Assembly: GCA_046348585.1 (NCBI GenBank)
Contig: JAXMDZ010000013.1
Coordinates: forward strand, 18,188 to 82,187
Length of the DNA: 64,000 nucleotides
Direction: 5' to 3'
Source of the DNA: JADZAI01 sp046348585
GTDB taxonomy: Bacteria > Pseudomonadota > Alphaproteobacteria > Micropepsales > Micropepsaceae
Below, in pieces: positions 7,418-17,225 of this stretch. Under the pieces are notes generated by a model. That model worked only from the letters and a program-made list of their open reading frames with translations, had not been told where the DNA came from and searched no databases. The position numbers and the translations under genes are program-made. The first letter of the stretch is position 1, and each line of letters starts with the position of its first letter.

Positions 7418-8893
7418 ATGACCCTTGCCTACGACAGAAGCGCCGACACGGCCGAAGAGTCCGCGCTCTATCGCCAGCCGCCGCACAATATCGAGCTTGA
7501 GCAGGCGCTGATCGGCTGCCTGCTGCTCAACAACGAGTCCGCCAATCGCCTGCCCGACGCGCTGAAGCCCGAACACTTCCATGCGCCGCTGCATCGCCGT
7601 CTCTACGAGGCGATCCTGCTCGCCCGCTCGCGCGACCAGCTCGCCACGCCGCTGACGCTCAAGACCCAGTTCGAGTCCGATCCCGACTTCCGCGAGGTCG
7701 GCGGCTTCGCCTATCTGGTGCGCCTGGTGGAAGACGTGCCGAGCGTGCGCAACATCGAGCAGTTCGCCCGCGCCATCGTCGACCTGGCGACCAGGCGCGA
7801 GCTGATCGCGCTCGGCGAGGGCCTCGTCAACGACGCCTATGACGCGCCGCTCGACTACACGCCGTCCGACCAGATCGAGGCGGCCGAACGCGCGCTCTAC
7901 GCGCTCGCCGAGCCGGAGAAGCGCGGCGGCGGCTTCAAGTCCTTCCGCCAGGCCGCCGCGATGGCGCTCCAGACGGCCGAATACGCCCGCAAGACTCGCG
8001 GCGGCACGCCCGGCGTGCCGACCGGCTTCCGCAAGATGGACGAGAAGCTGGGCGGCCTCCAGAAGTCCGATCTGCTGATCCTCGCCGGCCGTCCCGGCAT
8101 GGGCAAGACGGCCCTCGCCACCAACATGGCGGTCAACGCCGCCCGCGCCCGCCTCAACGACCCGGAAGAAGGCGGCGTCGTCGCCTTCTTCTCCCTGGAA
8201 ATGTCCGCCGAGCAGCTCGCCACCCGCATCATCTCCGAGGTCGCCGAGATCCCTCTGTGGGAGATCCGCAAGGGCAAGGTCGACGCCCGCGACTTCGGCC
8301 GCCTGATCGACGCGGTCGCCCTCCTGGAGAACCTGCCGCTCTACATCGACGACTCCCCCGGCCTCTCCATCGCCCAGATCGCCGCCCGCTCCCGCCGCAT
8401 GGCGCGCGACAAGAAGATCGGGCTGGACATGATCGTCATCGACTATCTGCAGCTGATCGAGCCGTCGGGCTTCAAGCGCCACGACAGCCGCGTGCAGGAG
8501 GTGACGGAAGTCTCCAAAGGCCTGAAGAACCTCGCCAAGGAACTCGAAGTTCCGGTCCTCGCCTGCGCCCAGCTCTCGCGCGGCGTCGACGCCCGCGACG
8601 ACAAGCGCCCGGTCCTGTCGGACCTGCGCGAGTCCGGTTCGATCGAGCAGGACGCCGACGTCGTGATGTTCGTGTTCCGCGAGGAGTATTATCACAAGAG
8701 CCGCGAGCCCGATCACGACGATCCCGAATACGGCAAGTGGCTGGAGAAGATGAACCGCGTCGGCGGCAAGGCCGAAGTCCTGGTCGAGAAGCACCGTTCC
8801 GGTCCGACCGGCTCGGTCCGCCTCGCCTTCGACGGCTCGTTCACCCGCTTCGACGATCTGGCGGACGATGACGAGCTGCCCGAAAGACACTGA
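7418..8893 (+). CDS. dnaB: Replicative DNA helicase DnaB
   Basis: Hexameric helicase that unwinds DNA ahead of the replisome. The 491-residue form starting at 7418 gives MTLAYDRS and then the DnaB N-terminal domain (PPHNIELEQALIGCLL). An upstream in-frame extension to 7301 runs through the terminator and is rejected. The C-terminal RecA-like domain has Walker A GRPGMGKTAL near residue 224, Walker B MIVIDYLQL near 336 and the DLRESGSIEQDAD motif. No intein or insertion is seen. The alr start codon follows the stop directly. Confidence 0.97.
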   Translation: MTLAYDRSADTAEESALYRQPPHNIELEQALIGCLLLNNESANRLPDALKPEHFHAPLHRRLYEAILLARSRDQLATPLTLKTQFESDPDFREVGGFAYLVRLVEDVPSVRNIEQFARAIVDLATRRELIALGEGLVNDAYDAPLDYTPSDQIEAAERALYALAEPEKRGGGFKSFRQAAAMALQTAEYARKTRGGTPGVPTGFRKMDEKLGGLQKSDLLILAGRPGMGKTALATNMAVNAARARLNDPEEGGVVAFFSLEMSAEQLATRIISEVAEIPLWEIRKGKVDARDFGRLIDAVALLENLPLYIDDSPGLSIAQIAARSRRMARDKKIGLDMIVIDYLQLIEPSGFKRHDSRVQEVTEVSKGLKNLAKELEVPVLACAQLSRGVDARDDKRPVLSDLRESGSIEQDADVVMFVFREEYYHKSREPDHDDPEYGKWLEKMNRVGGKAEVLVEKHRSGPTGSVRLAFDGSFTRFDDLADDDELPERH

Positions 8894-10024
8894 GTGACCG
8901 CGCCCGCCGCCGAACCGATTGCCGAACCCGTCCGCGACCGCCCGGTTCTCACCGTTTCGCTCGCTGCCGTCGCCGCGAACTGGCGCGCGCTGAAGGACGC
9001 CGCGCCGCACGCCGAAACCGCCGCCGTCGTGAAGGCCGACGGCTACGGTCTCGGCGCCCTGCCCATCGCCGCCAAGCTGCGGGCGATCGGCTGCACCACC
9101 TTCTTCGTCGCCACGCTCGACGAAGGCCGCGCCCTGCGCGCCGGTCTCGGCCAGGGACCGCGCATCTTCGTCCTCAACGGGCTGCCGCCCGGCGCCGCCG
9201 CGTCCTTCGCGGCCCATGCGCTGACCCCGGTGCTGAACACGCTGGAGGAAGTGCGCGCCTGGGCCGACTCCGGCCGCCGTCCGGCGGCGCTCCACGTCGA
9301 CACGGGCATGAGCCGCGCCGGCCTCAGCCCGGCCGAGCTGGACGCGCTCGCCGCCGAACCTGCCCTGCTCGCCCGGCTCGACCTCGCTCTCGTGATGAGC
9401 CACCTCGCCTGCGGCGACGAGGCCGATCACCCGCAGAACCGCGCCCAACTCGGCCGTTTCCGCGCGGCGCTGACGCGCCTGCCCGCCGCCCCGGCCAGCC
9501 TCGCGGCGTCGGGCGGCGTCTTCCTCGGACCGGAGTATCACTTCGATCTCGTCCGTCCCGGCATCGCGCTCTATGGCGGCCAGCCGATGCTCTCCGGGCC
9601 GAACCCGATGCGCGCCACCGCGACGCTGACCGCCGAGGTGATCGGCGTGCGCACGCTTCAGCGCGGCGACACCGCCGGCTATGGCGCGACCTATGCGGCG
9701 GCGCACGAGACCCGCCTCGCCGTCTGCAATCTCGGCTATGCCGACGGCATCATGCGCTCGCTCTCCAATCGCGGCGCCGCCTATATCGGCGACATCGCGT
9801 GCCCCTATGCCGGGCGCGTTTCGATGGATCTTCTGACGATCGACGTGTCGGCGGTCCCGCCTGACCTCGCGGTGCGCGGCGCGCAGGTCGAAATCATCGG
9901 CCCGCACATGTCCATCGAGGAGATGGCGGCGCGTTCCGGCACCGCGAACTACGAAATCCTCACCGGCCTGGGCAACCGCTTCACTCGCGTCATGCTCGAC
10001 AGCCAGTGGACGCGGGTCGTCTAG
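8894..10024 (+). CDS. alr: Alanine racemase
   Basis: PLP enzyme that makes D-alanine for peptidoglycan. The 376-residue protein has the cofactor Lys in AAVVKADGYGLGA and the second catalytic base Tyr in the region around GYGATYAA. MSRAGL and RPGIALYGGQP are further family marks. It starts at GTG immediately after the dnaB stop codon, indicating translational coupling. radA follows within 4 nt of its stop. Confidence 0.95.
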   Translation: MTAPAAEPIAEPVRDRPVLTVSLAAVAANWRALKDAAPHAETAAVVKADGYGLGALPIAAKLRAIGCTTFFVATLDEGRALRAGLGQGPRIFVLNGLPPGAAASFAAHALTPVLNTLEEVRAWADSGRRPAALHVDTGMSRAGLSPAELDALAAEPALLARLDLALVMSHLACGDEADHPQNRAQLGRFRAALTRLPAAPASLAASGGVFLGPEYHFDLVRPGIALYGGQPMLSGPNPMRATATLTAEVIGVRTLQRGDTAGYGATYAAAHETRLAVCNLGYADGIMRSLSNRGAAYIGDIACPYAGRVSMDLLTIDVSAVPPDLAVRGAQVEIIGPHMSIEEMAARSGTANYEILTGLGNRFTRVMLDSQWTRVV

Positions 10025-10027
10025 GCG

Positions 10028-11389
10028 ATGGCGCGCGGCTCCAGCTTCGTCTGCCAGGCCTGCGGTGCGGTCCACGCCAAATGGGCCGGCCGCTGCGACG
10101 CCTGCGGCGGCTGGAACACGATCGTCGAAGAGACAGCCTCGTCGGGACCGGGCGCGGGGCCGCCTTCGCGCTCGGCCGGCAAGGGCCGCAAGGTGGCGCT
10201 GGTCTCGCTGCGCAGCGACGAGCCGGAGCCGCCGCGCCTTCTGACCGGCGTCGGCGAACTCGACCGGGTGCTCGGCGGCGGTCTCGTGCCCGGTTCGGCG
10301 ATCCTGGTGGGCGGCGATCCGGGCATCGGCAAGTCGACCATCCTGCTGCAGGCGATGGCCGCCCTCGCCCGCCGGGGCAAGCGCGTCGTCTATGTCTCGG
10401 GCGAAGAGGCTGCGGCGCAGGTGCGCCTGCGGGCGCGCAGGCTCGGCCTCGCCGACGCCGAGGTCGATCTGGCGATGGAGACCGGCCTGAAGGACGTCGT
10501 CGCGACGCTCGACGCGGCGAAGCCGGAAGCCGTGGTCATCGACTCCGTCCAGACCATGTGGTCCGACGCCGTCGAAAGCGCCCCCGGCACGGTCAGCCAG
10601 GTCCGGGCGGTGGCGCAGGATCTCGTCCGCTACGCCAAGCGCAGCGGCGCGGCGGTGATCCTCGTCGGCCATGTCACCAAGGACGGCCAGATCGCCGGGC
10701 CGCGCGTCGTCGAACACCTGGTCGATACGGTGCTCTATTTCGAGGGCGAGCGCGGGCACCAGTTCCGCATCCTCAGGGCGGTCAAGAACCGCTTCGGTCC
10801 GACCGACGAGATCGGCGTCTTCGAGATGACCGACCGGGGCCTCAGCGAGGTGCCGAACCCGTCCATGCTGTTCCTCACCGGGCGCGACCAGTGGTCGAGC
10901 GGCGCGGCGGTCTTCGCCGGGGTCGAGGGGACGCGGCCGCTGCTGGTCGAAATCCAGGCGCTCGCTTCGCCGACCAGCTACGGCACGCCGCGCCGCGCGG
11001 TCGTGGGCTGGGACACCGCCCGTCTCAACATGGTTCTGGCGGTGCTGGAGACGCGCTGCGGTCTGGGGATCGGCGGGCACGACATCTATCTGAACGTCGC
11101 CGGCGGGCTGAAGATCGGCGAGCCGGCGGCCGATCTCGCGGCGGCCGGGGCGCTCATCTCATCGGTGCTCGGGCGGCCGCTGCCGGCCGATTGCGTCCTG
11201 TTCGGCGAAGTGGCGCTCTCCGGGGCGATCCGGCCGGTCGGGCAGTCGGAAGCGCGCCTCAAGGAAGCCGCGAAGCTGGGGTTCAAGCGGGCGGTGACAC
11301 CGGCGGGCGCCCGGATCGACGGGCTCTCCATCGTCACGGTCGAAACCCTCGGCGATCTGGTCGAGCGTATACGAAATAGCGACATTTGA
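10028..11389 (+). CDS. radA: DNA repair protein RadA
   Basis: RecA-like helicase promoting branch migration in recombinational repair. The 453-residue protein has a zinc finger with C9-x2-C12 and C23-x2-C26, Walker A GGDPGIGKST at about 97-106, the RadA-specific KNRFG motif near 252, and a C-terminal Lon-protease-like domain (DIYLNVAGGLKIGEPAADL, then EVALSGAIRPVGQSE). All hallmarks are intact and the length is normal. Confidence 0.97.
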   Translation: MARGSSFVCQACGAVHAKWAGRCDACGGWNTIVEETASSGPGAGPPSRSAGKGRKVALVSLRSDEPEPPRLLTGVGELDRVLGGGLVPGSAILVGGDPGIGKSTILLQAMAALARRGKRVVYVSGEEAAAQVRLRARRLGLADAEVDLAMETGLKDVVATLDAAKPEAVVIDSVQTMWSDAVESAPGTVSQVRAVAQDLVRYAKRSGAAVILVGHVTKDGQIAGPRVVEHLVDTVLYFEGERGHQFRILRAVKNRFGPTDEIGVFEMTDRGLSEVPNPSMLFLTGRDQWSSGAAVFAGVEGTRPLLVEIQALASPTSYGTPRRAVVGWDTARLNMVLAVLETRCGLGIGGHDIYLNVAGGLKIGEPAADLAAAGALISSVLGRPLPADCVLFGEVALSGAIRPVGQSEARLKEAAKLGFKRAVTPAGARIDGLSIVTVETLGDLVERIRNSDI

Positions 11390-11411
11390 TCGTGTTAATC
11401 TCGGCTTCACC

Positions 11412-12194
11412 ATGTTCAACGTCCTCGACCTCGTCATCCTCGGCGTCCTGATCGTCTCCGCCCTTCTGGCGGCCTGGCGCGGCTTCACCCACGAAGTCCT
11501 GTCGATCGGCTCCTGGGCCGGGGCGGCGGTCGTGATGTTCCTGGTCGGCCCGCACGCCGTGCCGCTGGCCGCCGTCTATCTCGACAACCCGACGCTGGCG
11601 CAGATCGCCGCCTATGCGGCGGTCTTCGTTATCGCTTTGATTCCATTGTCCTATATCAGCTACCGCATCTCGGAAGGGGTGCGCGGATCGGCGATCGGTC
11701 CGGTCGACCGTCTGCTGGGCCTCGTGTTCGGGGCGGCGCGCGGGCTGGTGGTGATCGGGATCGGTTTTCTGGTCTTCACCAGCCTTGTCGGCGAGAGCCG
11801 CCTGCCCGACTGGTTCAAGGACGCGCGACTGCGGCCGCTGATGGAGGGTTCGGGCAAGGTCATCGCCTCGCTGATGCCCGGCCACGGCAAGCCCAAGGCG
11901 GACGGCAAGGACGCGGACGCCGTCATCGGCGGGCGGAAACCCGCCGCCGGGGACGAGGAGCCCACCCCTTCCCCCTCGCCCACCCCGGCGCCCAAACCCA
12001 AGCCGCCCCGTCCGGCTGAGCCCGAATCGCAACGCGAGCCGGAAAAGGCGAAACCGGCCGCCGCCGATGCGGGCGACGGCACGCATGGCTATGGCGAACG
12101 GGAGCGCGACGCATTAGATCAACTCATCGGAACGGCGACCGCGAGTCCTTCTGAGGGCGAAGCGGCGGACGGCGAGAGCGGCGGGCATCGCTGA
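11412..12194 (+). CDS. cvpA: CvpA-family inner-membrane protein
   Basis: The 260-residue protein has four predicted membrane helices in the first ~150 residues and the CvpA start MFNVLDLVILGVLIVSAL with AWRGFTHEVLSI. A Pro/Ala/Glu/Lys-rich tail of ~90 residues (PTPSPSPTPAPKPKPPRP) replaces the short end of E. coli CvpA. CvpA is linked to colicin V production and envelope homeostasis. It lies 22 nt after radA and just before purF, the same cvpA-purF neighbourhood as in E. coli. Confidence 0.88.
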   Translation: MFNVLDLVILGVLIVSALLAAWRGFTHEVLSIGSWAGAAVVMFLVGPHAVPLAAVYLDNPTLAQIAAYAAVFVIALIPLSYISYRISEGVRGSAIGPVDRLLGLVFGAARGLVVIGIGFLVFTSLVGESRLPDWFKDARLRPLMEGSGKVIASLMPGHGKPKADGKDADAVIGGRKPAAGDEEPTPSPSPTPAPKPKPPRPAEPESQREPEKAKPAAADAGDGTHGYGERERDALDQLIGTATASPSEGEAADGESGGHR

Positions 12195-12221
12195 TCTCGC
12201 CTGAGGGCGACGGGACAGCTG

Positions 12222-13694
12222 ATGCAAGGCGCGCTGACACACCCCTTCGACGGCGACAAGCTGAAGGAGGAATGCGGGGTTTTTGGCGTTTTCTCGCATG
12301 ACGAGGCCGCCAAGTTCGCGGTCTACGGCCTCCACGCCCTCCAGCATCGCGGCCAGGAAGGCGTCGGAATCGCCTCCTACGACGCGGTGGAAAACCGCTT
12401 CAATCTCGAACGCCACATGGGCCAGGTCGGCGACGTGTTCGGCGAGAACGGCCCGACCGCCAATCTCAAGGGCCGCGCGGCCATCGGCCATGTGCGCTAT
12501 TCGACGACCGGCGGCTCGCTCAAGCGCAACGTGCAGCCCTTCTTCGCCGATGTCGCTGGCGGCGGCATTGCGGTCGCCCATAACGGCAATCTCACTAACG
12601 CCAAGGCGCTGCGCCAGGAATTGCAGGCGCGCGGCGCGATCTTCTACGCCACCTCCGACACCGAGGTGATCGTCCACCTCATCGCCACCAGCCGCCAGAA
12701 GGGCATGGTCGCCCGCTTGATCGACGCGCTGCATCAGGTCGAGGGGGCTTACTCGCTCGTGGCATTGACCCGCAAGCGCCTGATCGGCGTACGCGACCCG
12801 CTGGGCGTGCGCCCCCTCTCGCTCGGCCGCCTGGGCGATACCTGGGTGCTCGCCTCCGAGACCTGCGCTTTCGACATCATCGGTGCGACCTTCGTCCGCG
12901 ACGTCGCGCCCGGCGAGCTGGTGGAAATCACTGAGGACGGAATCGTCTCGCACTTCCCCTTCGCGCAGCGCCGCAAGCGGTTCTGCGTCTTCGAGTATGT
13001 CTATTTCTCGCGCCCCGACAGCGTGGTCGAAGGCGTCAATGTCTATGACGTGCGCAAGCGCATCGGCGCGGAACTCGCCAAGGAAGCGCCCGCCGACGCC
13101 GACATCGTCGTCGCGGTGCCGGACTCCGGCAATCCGGCGGCGATCGGCTACGCCCAGGCGAGCGGCCTGCCGTTCGAAATGGGCATCATCCGCAATCACT
13201 ATGTCGGCCGCACCTTCATCGAACCGACCGACCAGATCCGCAATCTCGGCGTGCTGATGAAGCACAACGCCAACAAGCGCCTGCTGGAAGGCCGGCGGGT
13301 CATTCTGGTGGACGATTCCATCGTGCGCGGCACGACCTCGCTCAAGATCGTCCAGATGGTCCGCGACGGCGGGGCCAGCGAGGTGCATATGCGCATCGCC
13401 AGCCCGCCGACCACCAATCCCTGCTTCTACGGCGTCGATACGCCCGACAAGGACAAGCTGCTGGCGGCCCGGATGAACCTCGACGTCGAGGCGATGCGGG
13501 CCTTCATCAAGGCCGACAGCCTCGCCTTCATCTCGCTCGACGGCCTCTATCGCGCGGTGGGGGAGCCGGTCCGCGACGCCCAGCATCCGCAGTATTGCGA
13601 CGCCTGCTTCAGCGGCGACTATCCCACGACCCTGACCGACAACGCGCAGGGCCGTCAGCTCGAGCAGCTCTCGCTGCTGATGGAAAAGGTCTAG
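12222..13694 (+). CDS. purF: Amidophosphoribosyltransferase
   Basis: First committed step of purine synthesis: PRPP plus glutamine gives phosphoribosylamine. In the 490-residue protein the class II glutamine amidotransferase nucleophile is Cys18 (KEECGVFGV), so a 17-residue propeptide must be removed. HALQHRGQEGVGI and HVRYSTTG follow. The phosphoribosyltransferase motif VILVDDSIVRGTT lies near 360. C-terminal cysteines (YCDACFSGDYPT) resemble the clade with Fe-S cluster ligands. Confidence 0.97.
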   Translation: MQGALTHPFDGDKLKEECGVFGVFSHDEAAKFAVYGLHALQHRGQEGVGIASYDAVENRFNLERHMGQVGDVFGENGPTANLKGRAAIGHVRYSTTGGSLKRNVQPFFADVAGGGIAVAHNGNLTNAKALRQELQARGAIFYATSDTEVIVHLIATSRQKGMVARLIDALHQVEGAYSLVALTRKRLIGVRDPLGVRPLSLGRLGDTWVLASETCAFDIIGATFVRDVAPGELVEITEDGIVSHFPFAQRRKRFCVFEYVYFSRPDSVVEGVNVYDVRKRIGAELAKEAPADADIVVAVPDSGNPAAIGYAQASGLPFEMGIIRNHYVGRTFIEPTDQIRNLGVLMKHNANKRLLEGRRVILVDDSIVRGTTSLKIVQMVRDGGASEVHMRIASPPTTNPCFYGVDTPDKDKLLAARMNLDVEAMRAFIKADSLAFISLDGLYRAVGEPVRDAQHPQYCDACFSGDYPTTLTDNAQGRQLEQLSLLMEKV

Positions 13695-13700
13695 CCGCGC

Positions 13701-14453
13701 ATGTCCGACCTGCCTCTCGCCGGGCGCGTCGCGCTCGTCACCGGCGCGTCGCGCGGCATCGGCTTCGCGGCGGCGATGGCGCTCGGCCGCCTCGGCGCGC
13801 ATATCGTGGCGACCGGCCGCGCCACCCGCCTGCTCGAAGGCCTCGACGACGCCCTGAAGGCCGAGGGGCTGGAGGGCGCGACGCTGGTGCCGTTCAACCT
13901 GCGCGACTTTCCGGCGATCGACCGGCTCGGCCAGGCGATCTTCGAACGCTGGGGCCGGCTCGACATCCTGGTCGGCAATGCGGGACAGCTCGGGCAGCTC
14001 GGCCCGATCGGCCATGTGAAGCCCGATGCCTGGGCCGAACTTCTGGACGTCAACCTGACGGCGAACTGGCGGTTGATCCGCGCGATGGACCCGCTGCTGC
14101 GCATCGCCGAGGCAGGACGTGCAGTGTTTCTCACCTCGGGCGCGGCGCGGCGCTTCCGGGCCTATTGGGGGCCGTATTCGGTGACCAAGGCGGCGCTGGA
14201 GGCGCTGGCGAAGTCCTATGCCGCCGAACTCGCCGAGACCAATGTGCGCGTGAACCTCTTCAACCCCGGCCCGGTCCGCACGGCGATGCGAGCGAAGGCG
14301 ATGCCGGGCGAGAACCCGGAGACGCTGCCCTCGCCCGAAGACGTGGCGGCGCGGCTGATCGAACTCTGCCTGCCGTCGTGCGCCCTTCAGGGCGAGACGA
14401 TCGACTTCGCCGCCGCTACTCCTCCGCGTACGGGTTCTTCGACGTCCGCTTGA
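13701..14453 (+). CDS. Short-chain dehydrogenase/reductase
   Basis: The 250-residue protein has a TGASRGIG cofactor motif at 15-22, VGNAG (the NNAG equivalent), catalytic Ser in LTSGAARR and YSVTK as the catalytic Tyr-Lys. The substrate is unknown. An SDR right after purF recurs in alphaproteobacteria, with no proven purine role. It starts 6 nt after the purF stop, and its 3' end overlaps the convergent der gene by 38 bp. Confidence 0.9.
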   Translation: MSDLPLAGRVALVTGASRGIGFAAAMALGRLGAHIVATGRATRLLEGLDDALKAEGLEGATLVPFNLRDFPAIDRLGQAIFERWGRLDILVGNAGQLGQLGPIGHVKPDAWAELLDVNLTANWRLIRAMDPLLRIAEAGRAVFLTSGAARRFRAYWGPYSVTKAALEALAKSYAAELAETNVRVNLFNPGPVRTAMRAKAMPGENPETLPSPEDVAARLIELCLPSCALQGETIDFAAATPPRTGSSTSA

Positions 14454-15777
14454 GGAAGCGGATCGGCGTTCCCGGCAGGTCGAAGTTCTCTCGCAGGCCG
14501 TTGGTGAGATAGCGCAGATATTCGTCCGGCAATTCGTTCAGCTGGTTGCCGAAAAGGGCGAAGGTCGGCGGGCGCGTCTTGGCCTGCGTGATATAGCGCA
14601 GCTTGATCCGCCGGCCGGAGATCGCGGGCGGCGCATGGCGCTCCATGGCGTGCTGAAGCCAGCGATTGAGCGCCGACGTCGGCACATGCTTGTTCCAGAC
14701 GGCTTCGGCGGCCAGCACCGCCGGCATCAGCCGCTCGATGCCCTGTCCGGTCAGGCCTGAGAGCATCACGATCGGCGCGCCCTTCACCTGGGGCAGCAAC
14801 TCCGTCGCCTGCCGCTTTAGTTCGGCGAGACGGCGCTGCTTGTCTTCGACCATGTCCCACTTGTTGACCGCGAGGACCAAAGCCCGCCCTTCACGCTCGA
14901 CCAGATCGGCGATCGTCAGATCCTGCTTCTCGAAGGGGGCGGCCGCGTCCATCAGAAGGATCACCACCTCGGCGAACCGGATCGCCCGCAGCGCATCGGT
15001 GACCGACAGCTTCTCCAGCTTCTCCACGATCCGGGCGCGGCGGCGCATCCCCGCCGTGTCGAACAGCTTGATCGCCCGGCCTTCGAAGGTCCAATCGACC
15101 GAAATCGAATCCCGCGTCGTTCCGGCCATCGGGCTGGTCAGCAGCCGCTCGTCGCCGATCAGCCGGTTGATGAGCGTCGATTTGCCCGCGTTAGGGCGGC
15201 CGACCACGGCGATCTGCAACGGCCGCACGGCCTTCTCGCCGTCCGTCTCTTCCTCCTCGGCGAACTCGTCTTCGTCCTCAGGTTCCGGCCCGAAGGGCTG
15301 CAACGCGGAGAAGAGCTCGCCCATGCCCTCGCCATGTTCCGCCGAGAGGGCGATAGGCTCGCCGAGGCCGAGACCATAGGCTTCGCCGATGCCGCCGAAC
15401 CCGGCATTCCCCTCGGCCTTGTTCGCCGCGAGAATGACCGGCTTGCCCGACTTGCGCAGAATCGCGGCGATCGCCTTGTCGTCCGGCGTCACGCCGGCCC
15501 GCGCATCGATCATGAACAGCAGCACGTCGGCCGCTTCGATCGCGCGCTCCGTCTGCGCCCGGATGCGCTTGTCGAGATCGCTGTCGGGCTTGTCGTCGAG
15601 GCCGGCGGTATCGACGATCTTGAAGGTCAGCGGCCCGAGCGAGGCGTCGCCTTCGCGGCGGTCGCGGGTCACCCCAGGAGCGTCATCGACCAGCGCGACG
15701 CGCTTTCCCCCGAGCCGATTGAACAGCGTCGACTTGCCGACATTCGGCCGGCCGACGATGGCGAGGGTAAAGGTCAT
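14416..15777 (-). CDS. der: Ribosome-assembly GTPase Der (EngA)
   Basis: Double GTPase needed for 50S maturation. The 453-residue protein has tandem G domains, G1 motifs GRPNVGKST at residue 8 and GRPNAGKST near 195, each with DTAG and NK(A/W)(E/D)-type motifs, plus a C-terminal KH-like domain (RWLQHAMERHAPP, KLRYITQAKTRPPTF). An acidic linker of ~20 residues separates the G domains. It is followed in sense order after bamB and the YfgM-like gene, the conserved proteobacterial yfgM-bamB-der arrangement. Confidence 0.97.
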   Translation of the reverse strand: MTFTLAIVGRPNVGKSTLFNRLGGKRVALVDDAPGVTRDRREGDASLGPLTFKIVDTAGLDDKPDSDLDKRIRAQTERAIEAADVLLFMIDARAGVTPDDKAIAAILRKSGKPVILAANKAEGNAGFGGIGEAYGLGLGEPIALSAEHGEGMGELFSALQPFGPEPEDEDEFAEEEETDGEKAVRPLQIAVVGRPNAGKSTLINRLIGDERLLTSPMAGTTRDSISVDWTFEGRAIKLFDTAGMRRRARIVEKLEKLSVTDALRAIRFAEVVILLMDAAAPFEKQDLTIADLVEREGRALVLAVNKWDMVEDKQRRLAELKRQATELLPQVKGAPIVMLSGLTGQGIERLMPAVLAAEAVWNKHVPTSALNRWLQHAMERHAPPAISGRRIKLRYITQAKTRPPTFALFGNQLNELPDEYLRYLTNGLRENFDLPGTPIRFLKRTSKNPYAEE

Positions 15778-15796
15778 GATGCAGTCGCAGGCCGCC

Positions 15797-17206
15797 TCAA
15801 CGATAGGCGGTCAGCACTCCGTCTTCATTGAGGATGTAGAGCGTGCCGTCCGCGACGATCGGTGCGATGATCGACCCGGCATCCAGCTCGAAGCTTTGCT
15901 CAACGGCGCCAGTAGCGGCCGCGACCACCGCCATGCGGCCGTCGGTCGAGACGAGGATCAGGTGGCCTTGGGCCATCAGCGGTCCGCTCCATTCGACCGT
16001 GTCGCTGCGGTCCTCCTCGTCTTCCCAGCGGCCGAGATAGGTCGTCCACGCGACGCGCCCGCTCGATTTCTCGAAGCAGGTCAGATTTCCGTTGGTCGCC
16101 ATGACATAGACGTAGTCCCCGGCGACCCACGGCGTCTGGACGCCCGCGACATCGCGCGTCCAAACGCGTTCGCCCGAGCGAAGGTCGATGGCGACCAGAC
16201 GGCCGGCATGGCTGACGGCGAACACCAGGTTGCCGTCGATCGCCGGACGGCCGGCGATGTCGTTGATCGACGACAGCGTGTCGGCCTGCCCGGTGCGGGT
16301 CAGCGAGTCGTTCCAGACCGGACGGCCATTATTCGTCCGCAGCGCATAGAGATCGCCGTTCGTGTAGGGGACGATGACATACTCGGAATTCGCCGCGGGG
16401 CTCACGCTGGCGAGCACGCTGGCCGTCTCGGAGAAGACTTCGTGCGTCCACAGATCGGCGCCGGTCGCGGCGTCCAACGCCCAGGACCGGTTGTCGCGGT
16501 TCATGGCGAAGACGCGTCCGTCGCGCACCGTCGGCGCAGTGTGGAATGGCGTCTCGACCTGCTTGGACCAGAGCCGCCCGCCTGACCGCGCGTCGAGCGC
16601 GACGATCTCGCGGAAGCCGGTCGTCACGAACAGGCGGCCGTCGGCGAACGCAAGGCCGCCACCATAGCCTTCCTCAGGGCTATCGCCGGCGGTGCTGAAG
16701 AAGAAGAAGTCCGACGAAGTGTCTTCCGGCGCCAGCGTGGTCGCCCAGACCTCGTTGCCAGTCGCGGCGTCGAAGGCCCGCACATTCGCCGCTGCATCGA
16801 GCGTGAAGACCATGCCACCGGCGACGATCGGAGTCGCGGTGATCGCCGAATCCGACGACGTGCCGACGCCGATCTCCGCCGTCCAGGCGACGTTGAAGCT
16901 CACGGGCGCGTCGGTGTTGCCGACGACGTTCTCGGACGTGCCGCCGGGCAGCGGCCACGACCCGACGTGAACGGCCGCCGGAACGCCGACCGCCATGCCG
17001 GCGAACGCGGGATCCTGAACCACCGCGTCCTGCCCGCGCGGCATCAGCGAAATGCGCTGCCCCGGCACCCGCTTGGCGTCCGCCGACGAGCCGAAGATCG
17101 AGTCGCCGACCGACTCCAGCGTGCTGCAACCGCCCGCGCACAGGGCGAAGGCCAGAACCGTCGATCGAAGCATCGTCGAACGGAAGGAACGAACGGCCGA
17201 ATTCAT
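15797..17206 (-). CDS. bamB: Outer-membrane assembly lipoprotein BamB
   Basis: Subunit of the BAM complex that inserts beta-barrel proteins. The ATG at 17206 is chosen because it lies 20 nt after the upstream stop. It gives 469 residues with a lipoprotein signal ending LCAGGC (Cys27). The rest is a PQQ-like eight-bladed beta-propeller, shown by repeats such as VRAFDAATGNEVW, IVALDARSGGRLW, SWALDAATGADLW, LVAIDLRSGERVW and CFEKSSGRVAW. A longer start at 17245 would enter the upstream gene. Confidence 0.92.
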   Translation of the reverse strand: MNSAVRSFRSTMLRSTVLAFALCAGGCSTLESVGDSIFGSSADAKRVPGQRISLMPRGQDAVVQDPAFAGMAVGVPAAVHVGSWPLPGGTSENVVGNTDAPVSFNVAWTAEIGVGTSSDSAITATPIVAGGMVFTLDAAANVRAFDAATGNEVWATTLAPEDTSSDFFFFSTAGDSPEEGYGGGLAFADGRLFVTTGFREIVALDARSGGRLWSKQVETPFHTAPTVRDGRVFAMNRDNRSWALDAATGADLWTHEVFSETASVLASVSPAANSEYVIVPYTNGDLYALRTNNGRPVWNDSLTRTGQADTLSSINDIAGRPAIDGNLVFAVSHAGRLVAIDLRSGERVWTRDVAGVQTPWVAGDYVYVMATNGNLTCFEKSSGRVAWTTYLGRWEDEEDRSDTVEWSGPLMAQGHLILVSTDGRMAVVAAATGAVEQSFELDAGSIIAPIVADGTLYILNEDGVLTAYR

Positions 17207-17225
17207 GGACTGGACCTGGTTCTGG

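Noticed and set aside
7406..11080. 1224-codon open frame on the minus strand across dnaB, alr and radA
   Set aside because: Antisense shadow caused by GC-rich third positions; it is rich in Arg, Gly, Ala and His without domain features, while the plus strand encodes three complete conserved proteins.
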